A DNA stretch of 64,000 nucleotides, from NCBI GenBank assembly GCA_002104985.1, contig MCGO01000015.1:1-64000 (forward strand). Reading direction: 5' to 3'. Of this stretch, positions 43,088 to 55,070 are shown in pieces. A model generated the notes under the pieces. That model ran no database searches, had not been told where the DNA came from, and saw nothing but the letters and a program-made list of their open reading frames with translations. The translations under genes and the position numbers were made by a program. This DNA is from Rhizoclosmatium globosum (taxonomy: Eukaryota; Chytridiomycota; Chytridiomycetes; Chytridiales; Chytriomycetaceae). Every line of letters begins with the position of its first letter. Position 1 is the stretch's first letter.

Positions 43088-45329
43088 ATGAAAGAAGTGA
43101 CGACTGAGCCGCCGCCCAAAACCCAAAACCAAAGCCAAGCACTGACTAAGAAAGCGGCGAAAGAAGCCAAGAAAGCCGCCGCAGCACTTTTCCGACGCGA
43201 TGTCGTTCGTCTTTTGAAAGTTGCAAAGGCCGAGCGACTTCGTTTGTTTGGCGCAACGACTTGTCTTTTGGTTTCGAGTGGCGTTTCGATGGTTTGTTTT
43301 GTCTTTGTTTTGGTGTGTGTTTGGTGGTTGGTGGTTGGTTCGTGGTTGGGGGGAGGAGTAGCATCTAGTTCTAACCCACCTGAACTAGGCCGTTCCTTTC
43401 ACAATCGGAAAGCTGCTCGACTATTCAATGCTCAAAATGGGGCTTCAAGTGCAGGACTCGCAGATCTTGCGCTTCATGAGTGCCCTGTCAAAGGAGACTC
43501 TGTTTGGCGGTCTGGCTGCGGTTTTTGCACGTGCGTTCTCTCTTGTATCCTTCGTACTTCTAACGCTTCATTCACATGCATTTATCATTCTCTTCTATCG
43601 ATCGATCGATACGTTATTCAGTCGGTGGCTTCGCAAACTTCTGGCGCATCAAACTAATGGAGCGTGCTGGAGCAAAGATTGTGGAAGGATTGAAGAACAA
43701 GGTCTTTGAGAACATTCTGCGTCAAGATGTTGCTTTCTTTGATGCTGCGAGATCTGGAGAAATCAGTGCCAGAATTGCCTCTGATTCTGCTATTGTTGGC
43801 CATACTGTCACTCAGAACTTGTCTGACGGTTTGAGAAAAGTATGTCTTATCATTCTTCCAACCACTTACTAACTAAGCCTCGAGGGCTGTATGGCGACTG
43901 TTGGACTCGGAATGATGCTCTACGTCAACACTCGTTTGACGGTAACAACATTTTATGTTCTTAATATTCTGAACCAAACCATACCCCACAGATTACCATG
44001 ACAGCCATATCCCACCCGTGCAGTTGCAGCCATTGCATTCGGACGATCTCGCCGAAAGCTTGCCGAAAAGACTGCTAAAGCTGCATCAGATTCAACGTCC
44101 CTCGTCCAAGAGAAACTAGATGCCATTCGAACAGTCCGTGCTTTCGCTCAAGAGTCGCGTGAATCATCAAACTATGCTCAACTGAACCACCAAGTCTTTG
44201 ATCTCGCCATGAAAGAGGCTTCTGCGGCGGCTTGGTTCTATGGTGGTGCTGGATTCTCTGGAAATTTGATTGCCATGTCGATTCTCTACTATGGAGGGTC
44301 TCTTGTTGGTAGTGGAGCCATTACTCCAGGAGAATTGACGTCATTCTTCATGTATTCCACATATCTTGGATATTCGCTGATGGGAATCATGTCGTTTTAC
44401 GGAGAACTGAACAAGGGTGTTGGTGCTACTGGTCGATTGTTTGAGTTTTTGGAGTCGAAAGGTGTGGACAAGGAGGAAAGAACTCGAAAACGCTCAAGGA
44501 AAAATTGAATTCAAGGCGGTTGAGTTTGCTTATCCAGTTGAGTGTTTTCTTCTCCTTTTCAAGTGCAGCACTTACCGTGTCAAAACAGAGTCGCCCTGAT
44601 GCTCCATATTCCAAGACCTCAACTTCACATCCCTGCTGGATCAAACGTGGCCATCGTTGGAAAGTCTGGTTCCGGCAAATCTTCAATTGCCAGTCTTCTC
44701 CTCAGATTCTATGACCCTGCCAACGGATCAGGTACAGTCAATCCCTCTCTCCCTTCACTTTCCTCACTCTCTCATAGTTTTGATTGACGGCCACGATCTC
44801 CGCACCCTTGACGCCAACTACCTTCGTGAAAACGTAATCGCCTTTGTTTCTCAAGAACCAACCCTCTTCGCAACCACCATCCGCGAAAACATTGCCTACG
44901 GTCGACCCACCGCAACTCCAGCCCAAATCGAATCCGCAGCTCGCCAAGCACATGCTACGACTTCATCCAAAGCACACCCTCGAAATTCGAGACATACGTC
45001 GGTGAACGAGGAATCGCATTGAGTGGAGGACAGAAGCAGCGTATCGCCATCGCGCGAGCGTTGATCAAAAACCCCAAGATCTTGGTGTTTGATGAAGCCA
45101 CAGTGCACTTGATTACACGACTGAAGCACTTGTACAGGAAAGTTTGGCGGAGGTTGTGAAGGCACAGGGACGGACCGTTGTTACTATCGCTCATCGGTTG
45201 TCGACTATCCAGCAAGCTGACTTGGTGATAGTCCTTGAAGAGGGACGTGTTGTGCAAGTTGGGCGATATGCGGATTTGGCGAAGGGCACAGGAAAGTTTA
45301 AGGAGCTTATGGAGGCACAATTGAATTAG
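43088..45329 (+). CDS. Half-size ABC transporter, ABCB10/Mdl1-like, copy 1
   Basis: One transmembrane domain plus one nucleotide-binding domain, related to mitochondrial peptide exporters of the ABCB10/Mdl1 type. The N-terminus is Lys/Ala-rich ([20 protein letters not shown]). TMD blocks: [61 protein letters not shown]: Walker [14 protein letters not shown] (about 44650), Q-loop [20 protein letters not shown], signature [16 protein letters not shown], Walker [10 protein letters not shown]-loop [17 protein letters not shown]. About seven introns. One-base losses near 44960 and 45105 (ACAGTG for an expected ACNAGTG before SALD) break the frame. It is paired with the copy at 47260 across an intervening LysM gene. 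Confidence 0.82.
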
Positions 45330-45472
45330 CTCATTTGAAAAAGGGGGAAATAAAGGTGATAATTGCAATATTATTGGGTACTTAAAAAAATGAGAAATAG
45401 AAACGATAATGAGATGCAGATGCGAATAATGCAGATACTATGAATGATGAAACCGTCCTCAAAACGCGGATA

Positions 45473-46928
45473 CTACATCCCTGCAGCAGTTCCGCCAGGA
45501 CTCCCAATGATACCCGTTCCAGCCACGCAGTATGGAACCTTGTTGATGATCGTACAAGCATTGTTTGGTGTGTCGTTGCAGTTGTCAATGTGGATATAGG
45601 ACCGAAAACACATTGGACGATTGCAGCCGTGTTTGTCGCACTGTCTGGTTGAAGGGAGCACGCGTATCCGGCGTTTGTTGTACACGGAGATCCAACTGCG
45701 TTTGGAATGGCTTGAGGAGTTGCTGGAGTGCAGCAGCTGGACTTGACGCTGGCGTTGTTGGTGCAAGAATCTGGCCGGAAGAAACTGCTGAGGAGAGGGA
45801 GCAAGAGGAACTGAAGCGGCAGATACAGCAGGATTGGTAGCGGGGACGCGGAGGAAACTGGAATAACGGGACAGGCGGAATGCAGAAGCCGGCAAGAGTA
45901 GCAGCATTTGGAGATACAACAGGAACCGCTGATGCAACTGGATTCACAGCTTGTAAACCAGTAACAGGCGCGATTGCAGCACCAGGAACACAAATCGCAT
46001 CAGCTGCTTCCAACTTTGCACACTGACCCGGAATAGTACCAGCCATCAAAACGTCCAACCCAACACCATACTTTGCAGCGATCGCTGTACAAGTTGCACC
46101 TCCCAACACAATATCAACATGTCCCGTAATACAAGGTTGTACCGCAATGTATGCAGCTGTATTCAACGCGTCCGCCACGATGGTTGGACCCATATTCGCG
46201 CCGGCTCCAGGAACGATGCAAATTTTGTTCCGACTGAAGGAGGTTTTGGTTGGCGCCGCCGCAGATGTCTTGGTTTAGAACAACGAGATCACTGATGGTT
46301 GCGCCGTTCTTGGTTGCAATGGTTGAGCAGGTGTCTCCAGCGGCTATGGAATATACAGTTCCCGTACAGGTGGTGGTAGCAGGCGCTGCATTCACGACGG
46401 GGGTGTGGCAGATGCAACTGGTGGAATCACGGCAGGAATCACTGCTTGACCAGCAGGCAGAGCAGCTCCACCAACGGTTAGAGAAGTAGTTGCAGTACCA
46501 GGTACGCAAATAGCGTCAGCGGCTTCGAGTTTTGCGCACTGGCCCGGAATAGCCACAGCCATCAATGCAGCGAGTGTCACGTTATACTTTGCAGCGATAG
46601 TTGTACAAGTTGCACCTCCCAAAACAATATCGACATGCCCTGTACATGGCTGCAGTGCAGTATACGCTGCTGTATTCAACGCGTCGGCTACAATGGTTGG
46701 ACCAGCATTCACGCCAGCACCAGGAACAATACACACAGCGGTTCCGACTTGGAGCAGATTTTGGTTGGCACCACCACAGATATCTTGGTTCTGAACTACG
46801 AGGTCGCTAATGGTCACGCCGTTCTTGGTGGCAATGGTTGAGCAAGTGTCCCCAGCAGCGATCGTATACGTGGTTCCAGTGCATGCAGCAGCAGCTCTGG
46901 AGACGAGATGGAAAGAAGGGATGTACAT
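45473..46928 (-). CDS. LysM-repeat protein with internal duplication
   Basis: Carbohydrate-binding LysM modules in two tandem copies of a two-module unit. Unit 1 (about 46900-46480): CTGTTYTIAAGDTCSTIATK with ISDLVVQNQDICGG, then CTGHVDIVLGGATCTTIAAK and PGQCAKLEAADAICVPG. Unit 2 (about 46400-46000) repeats both nearly unchanged. A Pro/Ala-rich linker and a Cys-rich end follow (CCTPATPQAIPNAVGSPCTT; NNACTIINKVPYCVAGTG). LysM binds chitin or peptidoglycan, and many such fungal proteins are secreted. A short hydrophobic start after the ATG at 46928 is a weak signal peptide; an upstream exon may supply it. Frame slips near 46230 and 45590 resemble indels. Confidence 0.75.
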
Positions 46929-47259
46929 TCGATGGAGAGTTTTGAGAAACTGCAATTTGAACGGATTGCACCTTTTATGCTTTGACTTCACCACCGAAAG
47001 TCATTCCAAAAGTCATTTCGTTGTCATTTCCCCAGATTTTCGAGCAATCGAAATATTGAGTCATCCATGATCATTCAAAATGAAGTCGCTGTTGGGGCAT
47101 GCTGGATTTCTGGTTGAGGGAAGGGTTGGCAAACGCCAAAACTGTCACACTGCCGTCTCTTCAGGAAGGAATAAGTTTCATCTGATAAGTAAATCTATTT
47201 GTCAACAATAGATTTCTTTCCTCTGAGGTTACTTTTCATTGGTTGTTTTTCATCCACAA
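46929..47259. promoter_or_regulatory. Divergent promoter between LysM and ABC copy 2
   Basis: About 330 bases between divergent starts. It may include a first exon of the LysM gene, since that protein lacks a good signal peptide. I see no repeat or other ORF. Confidence 0.35.
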
Positions 47260-49686
47260 ATGGCCTCGTTGACGTCAATCTGTCGACTGCCTTTGGCGCG
47301 GCCCCTCATTCTCCGACACAGTTTGACGCCAATCAGGAGCTTTTCACTTCAAACACGCATCCCTCGCACTCTTCCCGTTGGAATCCATCGAGTTCATCTT
47401 CAGTGGCAGATTGTTCCCTCCGTTCGCCAGTTCTCCACTCAGCCAAAGCCTGACTCGCAAGCGGCCACTTCCAAGCCTATTTCTGCTCTCGAGGCAAAGA
47501 TGCCGAAAAGCCGTCGTTCTGGAAAGAAACGAAGCGGATCTTCAATTTGGCGAAACCTGAAACGGGTCTGCTTGTGGGTGCTGCGGGCTTCTGTTGGTCT
47601 CATCGGCGGTTTCTATGGTGAGTTCTTGCTGCTTTTGGATCAGATTGCGGAAGGAATTGATGTTTGGGGGTTGATGTTGGAGTTACTGATTTGAAACCAC
47701 GTGTTATCTTGTTACTAACACTCAACGCAGTCTATCCCTTTCAGTATGGGAAAAATCATGGACTTTGTTATGATTCAAATGGGTTTGAAGGTTGCCGATA
47801 CCGAGCTGATGCATTTGATGATGTCCATTCCTCTTGAACAGTTGTTTGGCGGTCTGATTGGAGTCTTTGGTGGTGAGTCTTACTCCTTTATTACATTTCA
47901 ACTAACAGAACTGGCTCTCAGTCGGGGCAATCTCGAACTTTGGACGTATCATGTTGATGAGAAAAGCCGGTGAACGAATCATTGAAAGATTAAGAAACAG
48001 AATCTTTGACAACATTATTAGACAAGATGTTCGTTTCTTTGGTGAGCACTTCGCGTTCTGCTTAGGTCTTTGGAATGCTAATGTCGTTTTAGATGAAAAC
48101 CGAACTGGTGAAATCATTTCCAGACTCTCTGCTGACACTGTTCTCGTTGGAAAATCTATTACGCAAAAATTTCTGATGGTTTGAGAAACGGAGTGATGGC
48201 TATGGTTGGAGTGGGTATGATGTTGTACGTGAACGTAAACTTGACTGTAAGTGCAGCAGTACCAGTCGCATCATCTAAATTACACACACCAGGTTACCAT
48301 GATGGCAATTATTCCACCTATCGCTGTCGCTGCAATCTATTATGGACGTATCGTCAGAAAGCTCTCAGAACAGACACAGAAGGCAACATCAGACACCACA
48401 CAAGTGCCCAAGAAAAACTCGACGCAATCCGAACTGTTCGCGCTTTCTCCCAGGAGCCACGAGAATCCAAAATGTACGCTAAGGAGACTCACGAAGTTTA
48501 CAAACTCTCTATGAAGGAAGCTTTTGCAACCGGAACGTTCTATAGTAGCGCTGGATTTGCTGGAAACTTTGTTGCTATGGCTATTTTGTACTATGGTGGT
48601 AGTTTGGTGGCGGACAGTGTCATCACACCTGGAGAGTTGACAAGTTTCTTCTTGTACTCTACCTACGTCGGATTCAGTATGCTTGGACTAAGTTCTTTCT
48701 ATGGAGAGTTGATGAAGGGTGTCGGTGCATCGAGTCGTTTGTTTACTTTGCTTGAGTCTCGAGGAACTGTTCAACTCAGTCAAGGTACTATCAACTCCCA
48801 TAAAAGTGTAGTAAAGCTTACAACTGAAACAGGTGGAAAGAAACTTGAGAATGTGCAAGGGCGATTGAGTTCAAGAACATTGCCTTTGCATATCCTGTAA
48901 GCTTAGTGATTGGTTTAATCGTTTGAACTAATTCTTTGGATAGACTCGCCCTGATGCACCCATTTTCAAAGACCTCAGTTTCACGATTTCGCCAGGAACT
49001 AATGTGGCTGTGGTTGGAAAGTCTGGCTCTGGCAAGTCATCTATTGCTCAACTGTTATTGCGATTCTATGATCCTGACCAAGGAGCCAGTGAGTAGTTTC
49101 TATTTTACACGAACGATATTAACGATTTGATATAGTTTTCATTGACGGACACGACCTTCGTTCCTTGGACAGCGCCCACTCCGTGACAACGTGATTGCTT
49201 TGTGGCTCAAGAACCTTCTCTCTTTGCCACAACAATCCGAGAAAACATTGCCTACGGTCGTCCAGACGCCACCGACCAAGAAATCGAAGCCGCAGCTGAC
49301 CAAGCCAACGCATTAGGGTTCATCCAAAACTTCCCAGGTGGATTTGAGACATACACTGGAGAAAAAGGAGTTGCCATGAGTGGAGGACAGAAGCAGCGTA
49401 TCGCAATTGCAAGAGCACTTTTGAAGAACCCTCAATTTTGATTTTAGATGAAGCTACCTCTGCTTTGGATGCCTCTTCGGAATATCTTGTACAGGATGCA
49501 ATGTCGCATATTGTTCAAGGGCGAACAGTGATTACAATTGCTCACCGATTGTCGACAATTCAACAGGCGGACGTTGTAGTTGTGATTGAAGATGGAAGAG
49601 TTGTGGAAGTGGGTCCTTATGATGAACTTGTTGAGAAGGCGGATGGAAAGTTTAGAAAGCTTATTGAAGCCCAACTTAGCGACTGA
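47260..49686 (+). CDS. Half-size ABC transporter, ABCB10/Mdl1-like, copy 2 (mitochondrial)
   Basis: Paralogue of the gene at 43088. The N-terminus ([20 protein letters not shown] followed by [12 protein letters not shown]) is Arg-rich and without acidic residues, a good mitochondrial presequence. [66 protein letters not shown]: Walker [14 protein letters not shown] (about 49010), Q-loop [20 protein letters not shown], signature [20 protein letters not shown], Walker [14 protein letters not shown]-loop [12 protein letters not shown]-loop [20 protein letters not shown]. Several introns. One-base slips near 48165, 48410, 48860, 49180 and 49437. Export of peptides or haem-related solutes from the matrix is expected. 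Confidence 0.85.
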
Positions 49687-49869
49687 TTACACGTATTGCT
49701 CAAGTAAAGAAATGTCTCATAATTAATTTCTTGTTCGGAATTGAGAATCTCAGATTTCGAATCGTTGCTCTCTTCCTTCCGGTTTTGATTTGAAATGAAG
49801 TTGCGTTGAACGAGCGAAAAATCTCTTCCCCAAAACCCAACGTAACACAGCACGTGCTGTCCAACCCAA

Positions 49870-51027
49870 ATGCCAGAACTTGACGTACTTCCTCGGTCCC
49901 AGCCATCCGTTAAGAGACGCTCGACCCGGACTACCGGAGTGAGTGTCAAGAAGCCAGTTCAGCGATTCCTTTACGCCACAGATAGCTTCTCTCTCGCACC
50001 TCAACCTGTCCAAGTGAGTCACATTGTTATCTACAAGACACATCTGACCCAAGCTATGGCCAGGCGTTGAAACTGGATACTTCCATCTTCAGCACTGCCA
50101 GCCTGGATCACCAGGAAACCTCGTCAACTCTCGCATTCGGAAACTGCATCCCGTTATCAGCACAAGAGATTGCGGAACGAGAGGATCTACATGTGTCAGG
50201 TGTGTTTATCATTCACTAAGGATATGCTGTTCGGCTGCTATATGTCAGCCGGAAGCTGATGTTGGGATGGAAAAATAGGGTTGGAGTCTAATCGCTTTTC
50301 CATCCTTCAGTTAAACTGTTTGTTCCGTCCAACCAAACGAAGTCGGTCTCCGAAGCTGTGCGTGAATCATTGAAGGCGTTACATCTTTGTTGGGAACTGA
50401 GCTCATTGACTCCCTCACTATCCAACTTCCACACGATGATATGACCACGCTTTCGTTAAATCAAGCTCCATTGACCCCTGTGAATTCAACGGACTCAATT
50501 GCGAGTGAACCACGCCGAAAGTCCGAAGGCTTGAAGCACGGTCCTCCCGTCACCGTCTTTGAACCCCACCGAGACGGCAACTCGTTCTATGAATCAGCAT
50601 ACCTTACAGCGTCAACTGAATTCAGCGTGAAGAAAATCGGGGTCTCAAGCGCAAATATCCTTTGTTGGACCAATTCCTCCAATCTGCCAACCTTGTGAAG
50701 ACCCCAGTGCATAACGTAATTTATGATTCAGCAAAAGAAGTGCGATTGCTCGATCTCGGATCATCATGGATGTACTGGAGCAACAGCAGATAATTTGAAA
50801 GTTCCACTGTTGATTTCGAACGATGGGCTAGCCAATTGCTGGGGACTCATTCGATAATATCGTGGGCCATATCAACAGCTCACTGCTGAACCTGTGTCAG
50901 GCGTCTCACAGGACTGGACTTGCAAATATACTGTGTTCGGTGAGACACGAAGCGTACTTTTGCAACATGGGTAAGTTTCTTCGGCTTCTCCATACCATAG
51001 TAGCTAAAATCATTCCCAGGTATTTGA
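49870..51027 (+). CDS. Glutamate-cysteine ligase modifier subunit-like (GCLM, aldo/keto-reductase fold)
   Basis: Several exons. Key stretches: RFLYATDSFSLAPQPVQ, SIFSTASLDHQETSSTLAFG, LSAQEIAEREDLHVS joined to VKLFVPSNQTKSVSEAVRES, then GTELIDSLTIQLPHDDM. The phrase ERE.(L/M).VS.KLF and the next ELIDSL(T/V)I match the modifier subunit of glutamate-cysteine ligase, which raises activity of the first enzyme of glutathione synthesis. Later parts (KKIGVSSANIL; LDQFLQSANLVKTPVHNVIY; KYTVFGETRSVLLQHG) fit its remaining length. An intron at about 50972-51019 gives the terminal Gly-Ile-stop. One frame slip lies near 50660. A generic AKR relative is the alternative. Confidence 0.6.
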
Positions 51028-51142
51028 TTATGGGATCTACGCAATAGACACATTCTGGGAAGACTAATGGATGGATATTGATGACCTGTGTGGATCACTG
51101 AATCGCTTATATTAAATTGAATTTGTTTATTGGTGGCTCAGA

Positions 51143-51637
51143 TTAAGCAATGAAGGCTTCCAAGCTCTGCTCTGTAATCTCAGCCTCAACAAGCTTTTTG
51201 ATGACTTTGCCGTCCTTTCCAAACTCATACAAGGTTGGCACGTTAGTGACCTTGAGGTTCTCATGCTTGCGGTAAGGATGCTCTGGGTTTCTCCAAGTTG
51301 GTCTGTCACCAGTTGGAACAAGGAGGAGAGTAGAGTCAGCAACCTTTGAAATAGCCTTCTTGATGAGAGGATCGCTGAAAGAAGATATGATTAGTAAACC
51401 AAATGATATCATATCAAAAGGGATGGAAGGTCTACCTCACACGGCAGTCTGGGCACCTTGTTAGGGTTGTTAACATGATATCAACCAACAGCACAGAACT
51501 TCTCACCAAGACTCTCCAGTCGCCGGATCTTCTGACGCAAAAAGAACGGCGAACACTCGACCAGATCCAGTGAGAGCAGAGGCCAAGGTGGCATCAAAAG
51601 CGCCAAAGTCGTCGATTCGCTGGGTTTTCGAAGTCAT
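51143..51637 (-). CDS. TXNDC17/TRP14-type thioredoxin-like protein
   Basis: Small cytosolic disulfide reductase of the DUF953 group. The first exon reads MTSKTQRIDDFGAFDATLAS and RVFAVLFASEDPATGES. Splicing of the intron at about 51459-51511 reconstitutes the active site WCPDC that defines the family. A second intron (about 51377-51450) leads to DPLIKKAISKVADSTLLLVP, TGDRPTWRNPEHPYRKHENL and KVTNVPTLYEFGKDGKVIKK, with the cis-Pro in VPT. It converges with the GCLM-like gene; both concern thiol balance, but co-regulation is only a guess. Confidence 0.88.
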
Positions 51638-51712
51638 TTTTCAGATGATCAGTATACAATCCGTTTATTATTCATTAAAAACTCTTCATACGTTCAATCA
51701 TCGGTGATTCTT

Positions 51713-52928
51713 CTATTCAGAGCGGTCTATGTCCGCATTTTCCTGCCCAATGGAAACAAAGTGGCCATCAACAACACGAGCGACATTCTCTTGTGGATTA
51801 GGAATATCAAAAACTACATCATCAAATGTAACAGACTTAGACGACTTAGTAGAAACGGACTTTCGAGAAGAATGCTTATGTTTTCGGCTGGAGCCAAGAG
51901 CCCCTGTTCCACGAGATATTCCTTTCGTTGATTGGCGTATGCTGCGATTCAAGTCACTTTGAGTTGAAGGTGCTCGCATAATATTGCGATTCGTTCTTGG
52001 TAACGAATTTGATTGCGAATTGCTGCTATTTCTGCTCATTGAATGGCTTTCACGGTATGATCCATTCCTGGGCCAGGAATGCAATCCTTCAGAAGACGTT
52101 CTTTCACTTCTTGGTTTATTCGGATTTGAAGGTTGACGGTCTCTGGTAATTTGATGCAACGACATCTTCATTGCGATTAGAACAGCCAGAGCCGTGCATA
52201 ATGACACTGTTGCGATAGTGTTAAAAGTTGTTGAAGTGCCAATGTTTGATTGAATATGAATCCAATAAAAAACACAGCATCACCCAAGAAACAAATACTA
52301 CATACTATGAGCCCATATTTTGAGATCGTCCGATGACGTGAAGTGCAGTCTTCGCTGACCATGAATCATTCAAATAGTGAACATATGAATATGTTAAAAT
52401 AGTCAGCAATATCGTTCCAAAAGTACCGGATATTATAGGAATTATGTGATTGATTTTACGAAAACTATCCATTTCCGCGACTTCTGAAGAAATAAGAGTT
52501 GCAATGTCAGGTATAGGAAGTAAAATGAAGAAGGCTGGTGATAGTTTCCACATAATCCGCAGAACCGTTGCTCGTTGCTTAAGGGCCCTCTCGAGAATAG
52601 ATTCAGACCTCATAAATAGAAAGTGCACAATGCAACACTCGGATACAGCGATGAATGTACGAGATAAGGCTGATACAAATTCGACTGCACAAGTCACAAA
52701 GTAGCCCAGCAAACTTAATGTTAGAGCCAAAATTATCTTGTTCAATGGAGTTGAAAATGTCACCAGACTGAGAGTCTTATCCCTCTTGTAAGTCTCGACC
52801 ATCACGATTTGATACAGTAATACAATTAGAAGAATAAAGGTTATTGCCCCGCAACAGCAGTTTATAGCAAAGACTGTCTTAAAGACTGTTTCCACATCTA
52901 GATTGCGTAATAGAAGGGCACTGCTCAT
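51713..52928 (-). CDS. 7TM-like membrane protein (array member 1) with long Ser/Arg tail
   Basis: Hydrophobic segments: AINCCCGAITFILLIVLLYQ, IILALTLSLLGYFVTCAVEF, FIAVSECCIVHFLF, KLSPAFFILLPIPDIATLI, IIPIISGTFGTILLTILTYS, then after an intron (about 52320-52345) GLIVCSICFLGDAVFFIGFI and, past a slip near 52195, CTALAVLIAMKMS. The cytoplasmic tail of about 130 residues is Ser/Arg/Asn-rich (SRNSSNSQSNSLPRTNRN; SSRKHKHSSRKSVSTKSSKS) and a good kinase substrate. The topology matches its neighbours at 52981-55946, though sequence similarity is lower. A receptor function is inferred from topology only. Confidence 0.65.
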
Positions 52929-52980
52929 TTAATGGAGGGATTTACAATACATAGCACCAAGATTTACATGAATTTATTTC

Positions 52981-53958
52981 TTAACTCCAACAAGAAGAAG
53001 CATTCTCCTCAGATGCAATTACTTGTTTGGTATGCTCAGATACCAGTTTATCTGACGCATGGAGGTTTCCGTGGTGTTTGTCGTGAAAGTACAACGCGAC
53101 TTTAAGACCGCAAAGGAATCCATATATTACTGTCATACAGCTTGTAGCTATGGCGGACAATATAACCCGAATAACCGAATTTTTTCCCAACAGAATTCCG
53201 ATCATATAAAAGGAAAATGTGACGTAACAGCTGCATGCGCAATATATACCAAATCGAGCTATTACGCGAAAGCGAACTTCAACTGAGTTGGGTATTGTTG
53301 AAGCTTGATGTGTTGACCGAAGGTATTTGATAAACGTAACGATAAATAAAGTGTCAAAGAATAATGTCGCTACGCCGGATAATACAGCCCCTATGTTGCG
53401 AAGCAAATATTTTTGATTTGTGACTGATTCTGGAAAAGATGGAATCAACTGTATCACTTCAGGTAGTACTTGAAAGTAAAAGCAGACTGGTGAAATAACA
53501 CCAGCATCCGTAAAAACTTCATCGACTTTGGAAAGACATCTCCGATTATTGTTCTGGATCGCAGCCAGGAGGCATATATATAAAAGAGCTCTGAGCTCCC
53601 CACAAATAAATGTTGATGAGTGATGACCAAGATCTTGGTTAGGAAGGTATAATCCGTGATATGATTCTCATAATCCCCATACGCTAGAGATACTTGAGCA
53701 AAAAACAGAAAAGCCACAAGTAAGAACTGCTAGGTTAAATGGGGCGAAAAGTCGCGAAGAAGGCTCCGTTCGAACCAAGAAAACAATACAAAACGTAACC
53801 AAAGCAGCTGTGATTCCAGCGGTGATACTTGATATCCATATGGCGGCTTCATGCCCCGCCCTCTCCCAGCTATTGATTGTCATTTTAACTCCAAAGTCAT
53901 TGTCCTCAAACAAAGCAAAGAGGAACCAATTAAACTGTTCTGTCCCCATCACAAACAT
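52981..53958 (-). CDS. 7TM-like membrane protein (array member 2)
   Basis: Closely related to members 3 and 4. Segments: AIWISSITAGITAALVTFCI, LFAPFNLAVLTCGF, a loop with YASWLRSRTIIGDVFPKSMK, then NIGAVLSGVATLFFDTLFIV and FRVIARFGIYCACSCYVTF. The tail ends HTKQVIASEENASSCWS. The ATG at 53958 would add 22 residues before MTINSWERAGHEAA; the second ATG at 53892 lines up with the starts of the paralogues. One-base slips near 53710 and 53455 break the frame. The conserved ASWLRSR-(S/T)-I(I/V)G motif marks the family. Confidence 0.65.
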
Positions 53959-53968
53959 ACAATATTCT

Positions 53969-54851
53969 TTATTTCATTATCAAATTTTCAGTTGATATAA
54001 CTTGTTTCGTCCTTTCGGAAATTAAACCCGACGCGAAAAGGACGCATTGTATTTTATCAAAACGATAAAGTGCGATCTTGAGAGAAACAATGATCCAAAC
54101 ACTCCCGTTAAGAAACTGGTTGCAGAAGACGTGAGAAGAACATGAAGGGCAGTATTTCCGCACAAGACTCCAGCACCATACAAACCAAAGGCAGTGTAGC
54201 AAATAATAGCTGAAAATACACCATAGCGCGATATTATTCGGAGCCGGGATGAATCTTGCGTTATGGCTACTTCTTGTGTTGATTGGAGGAATAAAATGAA
54301 TGTAATCACAATATTGTGTCAAACAATAAAGTAGTTGCACCAGATAAAATAGATCCTAGAATCAAAAGCATTTGCTGCTGCTTTTTGAGCTGCACTCGAA
54401 GCACTGGAATCAACTCAATCGTTTCAGGGACCAGTTGAAAATAATAGAAGGCCGGTGATACATAAACAAAGACTTTTAACATTCGAGGTAGCTTGGGAAA
54501 CACTTTGCCTACAATAGACCGAGATCGCAGCCATGAAATAATGGTGAAGCAGAGCTCCGCGCTGGCTATACAAAATACATTCACAAACGATAAATATGGG
54601 TAGTCAAGACTCGGAATATAACGCAACTCATTGTGGTTCATGATATTTTGAGCTGTTACTGAAACTTGGGCAAAGAAGACAAAGAGGCTTCCCACAAGCA
54701 AGACCACATTGAATGGTGCAAAAACATGGTCTCGATTCTCCATCTTAACTAAAAAGAGAAGAAAGAACGCAATCATAACAGCTGTTATGCCAGAGGCGAC
54801 AGTGGTGACGTAGATGGAGATTTTGTGGATCGCACGGTCATTATCAGACAT
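53969..54851 (-). CDS. 7TM-like membrane protein (array member 3)
   Basis: Start MSDNDRAIHKISIYVTTVAS. Segments: SGITAVMIAFFLLFLV, FAPFNVVLLVGSLFVFFAQV, YLSFVNVFCIASAELCFTI, then SWLRSRSIVGKVFPKLPRML, VFVYVSPAFYYFQLVPETI, LGSILSGATTLLFDTIL, and after small slips near 54310 and 54110, LRIISRYGVFSAIICYTAFG. The tail reads LKIALYRFDKIQCVLF and ISERTKQVISTENLIMK. It is some 100 bases from member 2 and in the same orientation. No named family is known to me. Confidence 0.7.
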
Positions 54852-54982
54852 TTCGTGATTTATTGTTCAGCTACAATGAGATAAGATGAGCGAGAGAACA
54901 AAAGCTTGATCATTTATTTGTTCAACATAATAACTTTGAATTATTCTGGCAACAGTATCTTTCAAGTACACTCTTATTTTGG

Positions 54983-55050
54983 CTTCACGTCCCACGTTCT
55001 CCCAGAATTTGATGAGGATTTTAGCTCCAACTGCATTGTTCTTCAATAGA
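54983..55050 (-). pseudogene. Relic of another array member's 5' end
   Basis: Read on the minus strand, this stretch gives AVGAKILIKFWENVGREAK, in line with FGVKMTINSWERAGHEAA at the start of member 2. The underlying DNA also matches (TTGGAG.TAAAAT....ATCAA...CTGGGAGA). No 7TM body follows before member 3, so it is the truncated head of a lost fifth copy. Confidence 0.6.
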
Positions 55051-55070
55051 GAAGATCTTTCCGATTCAAC

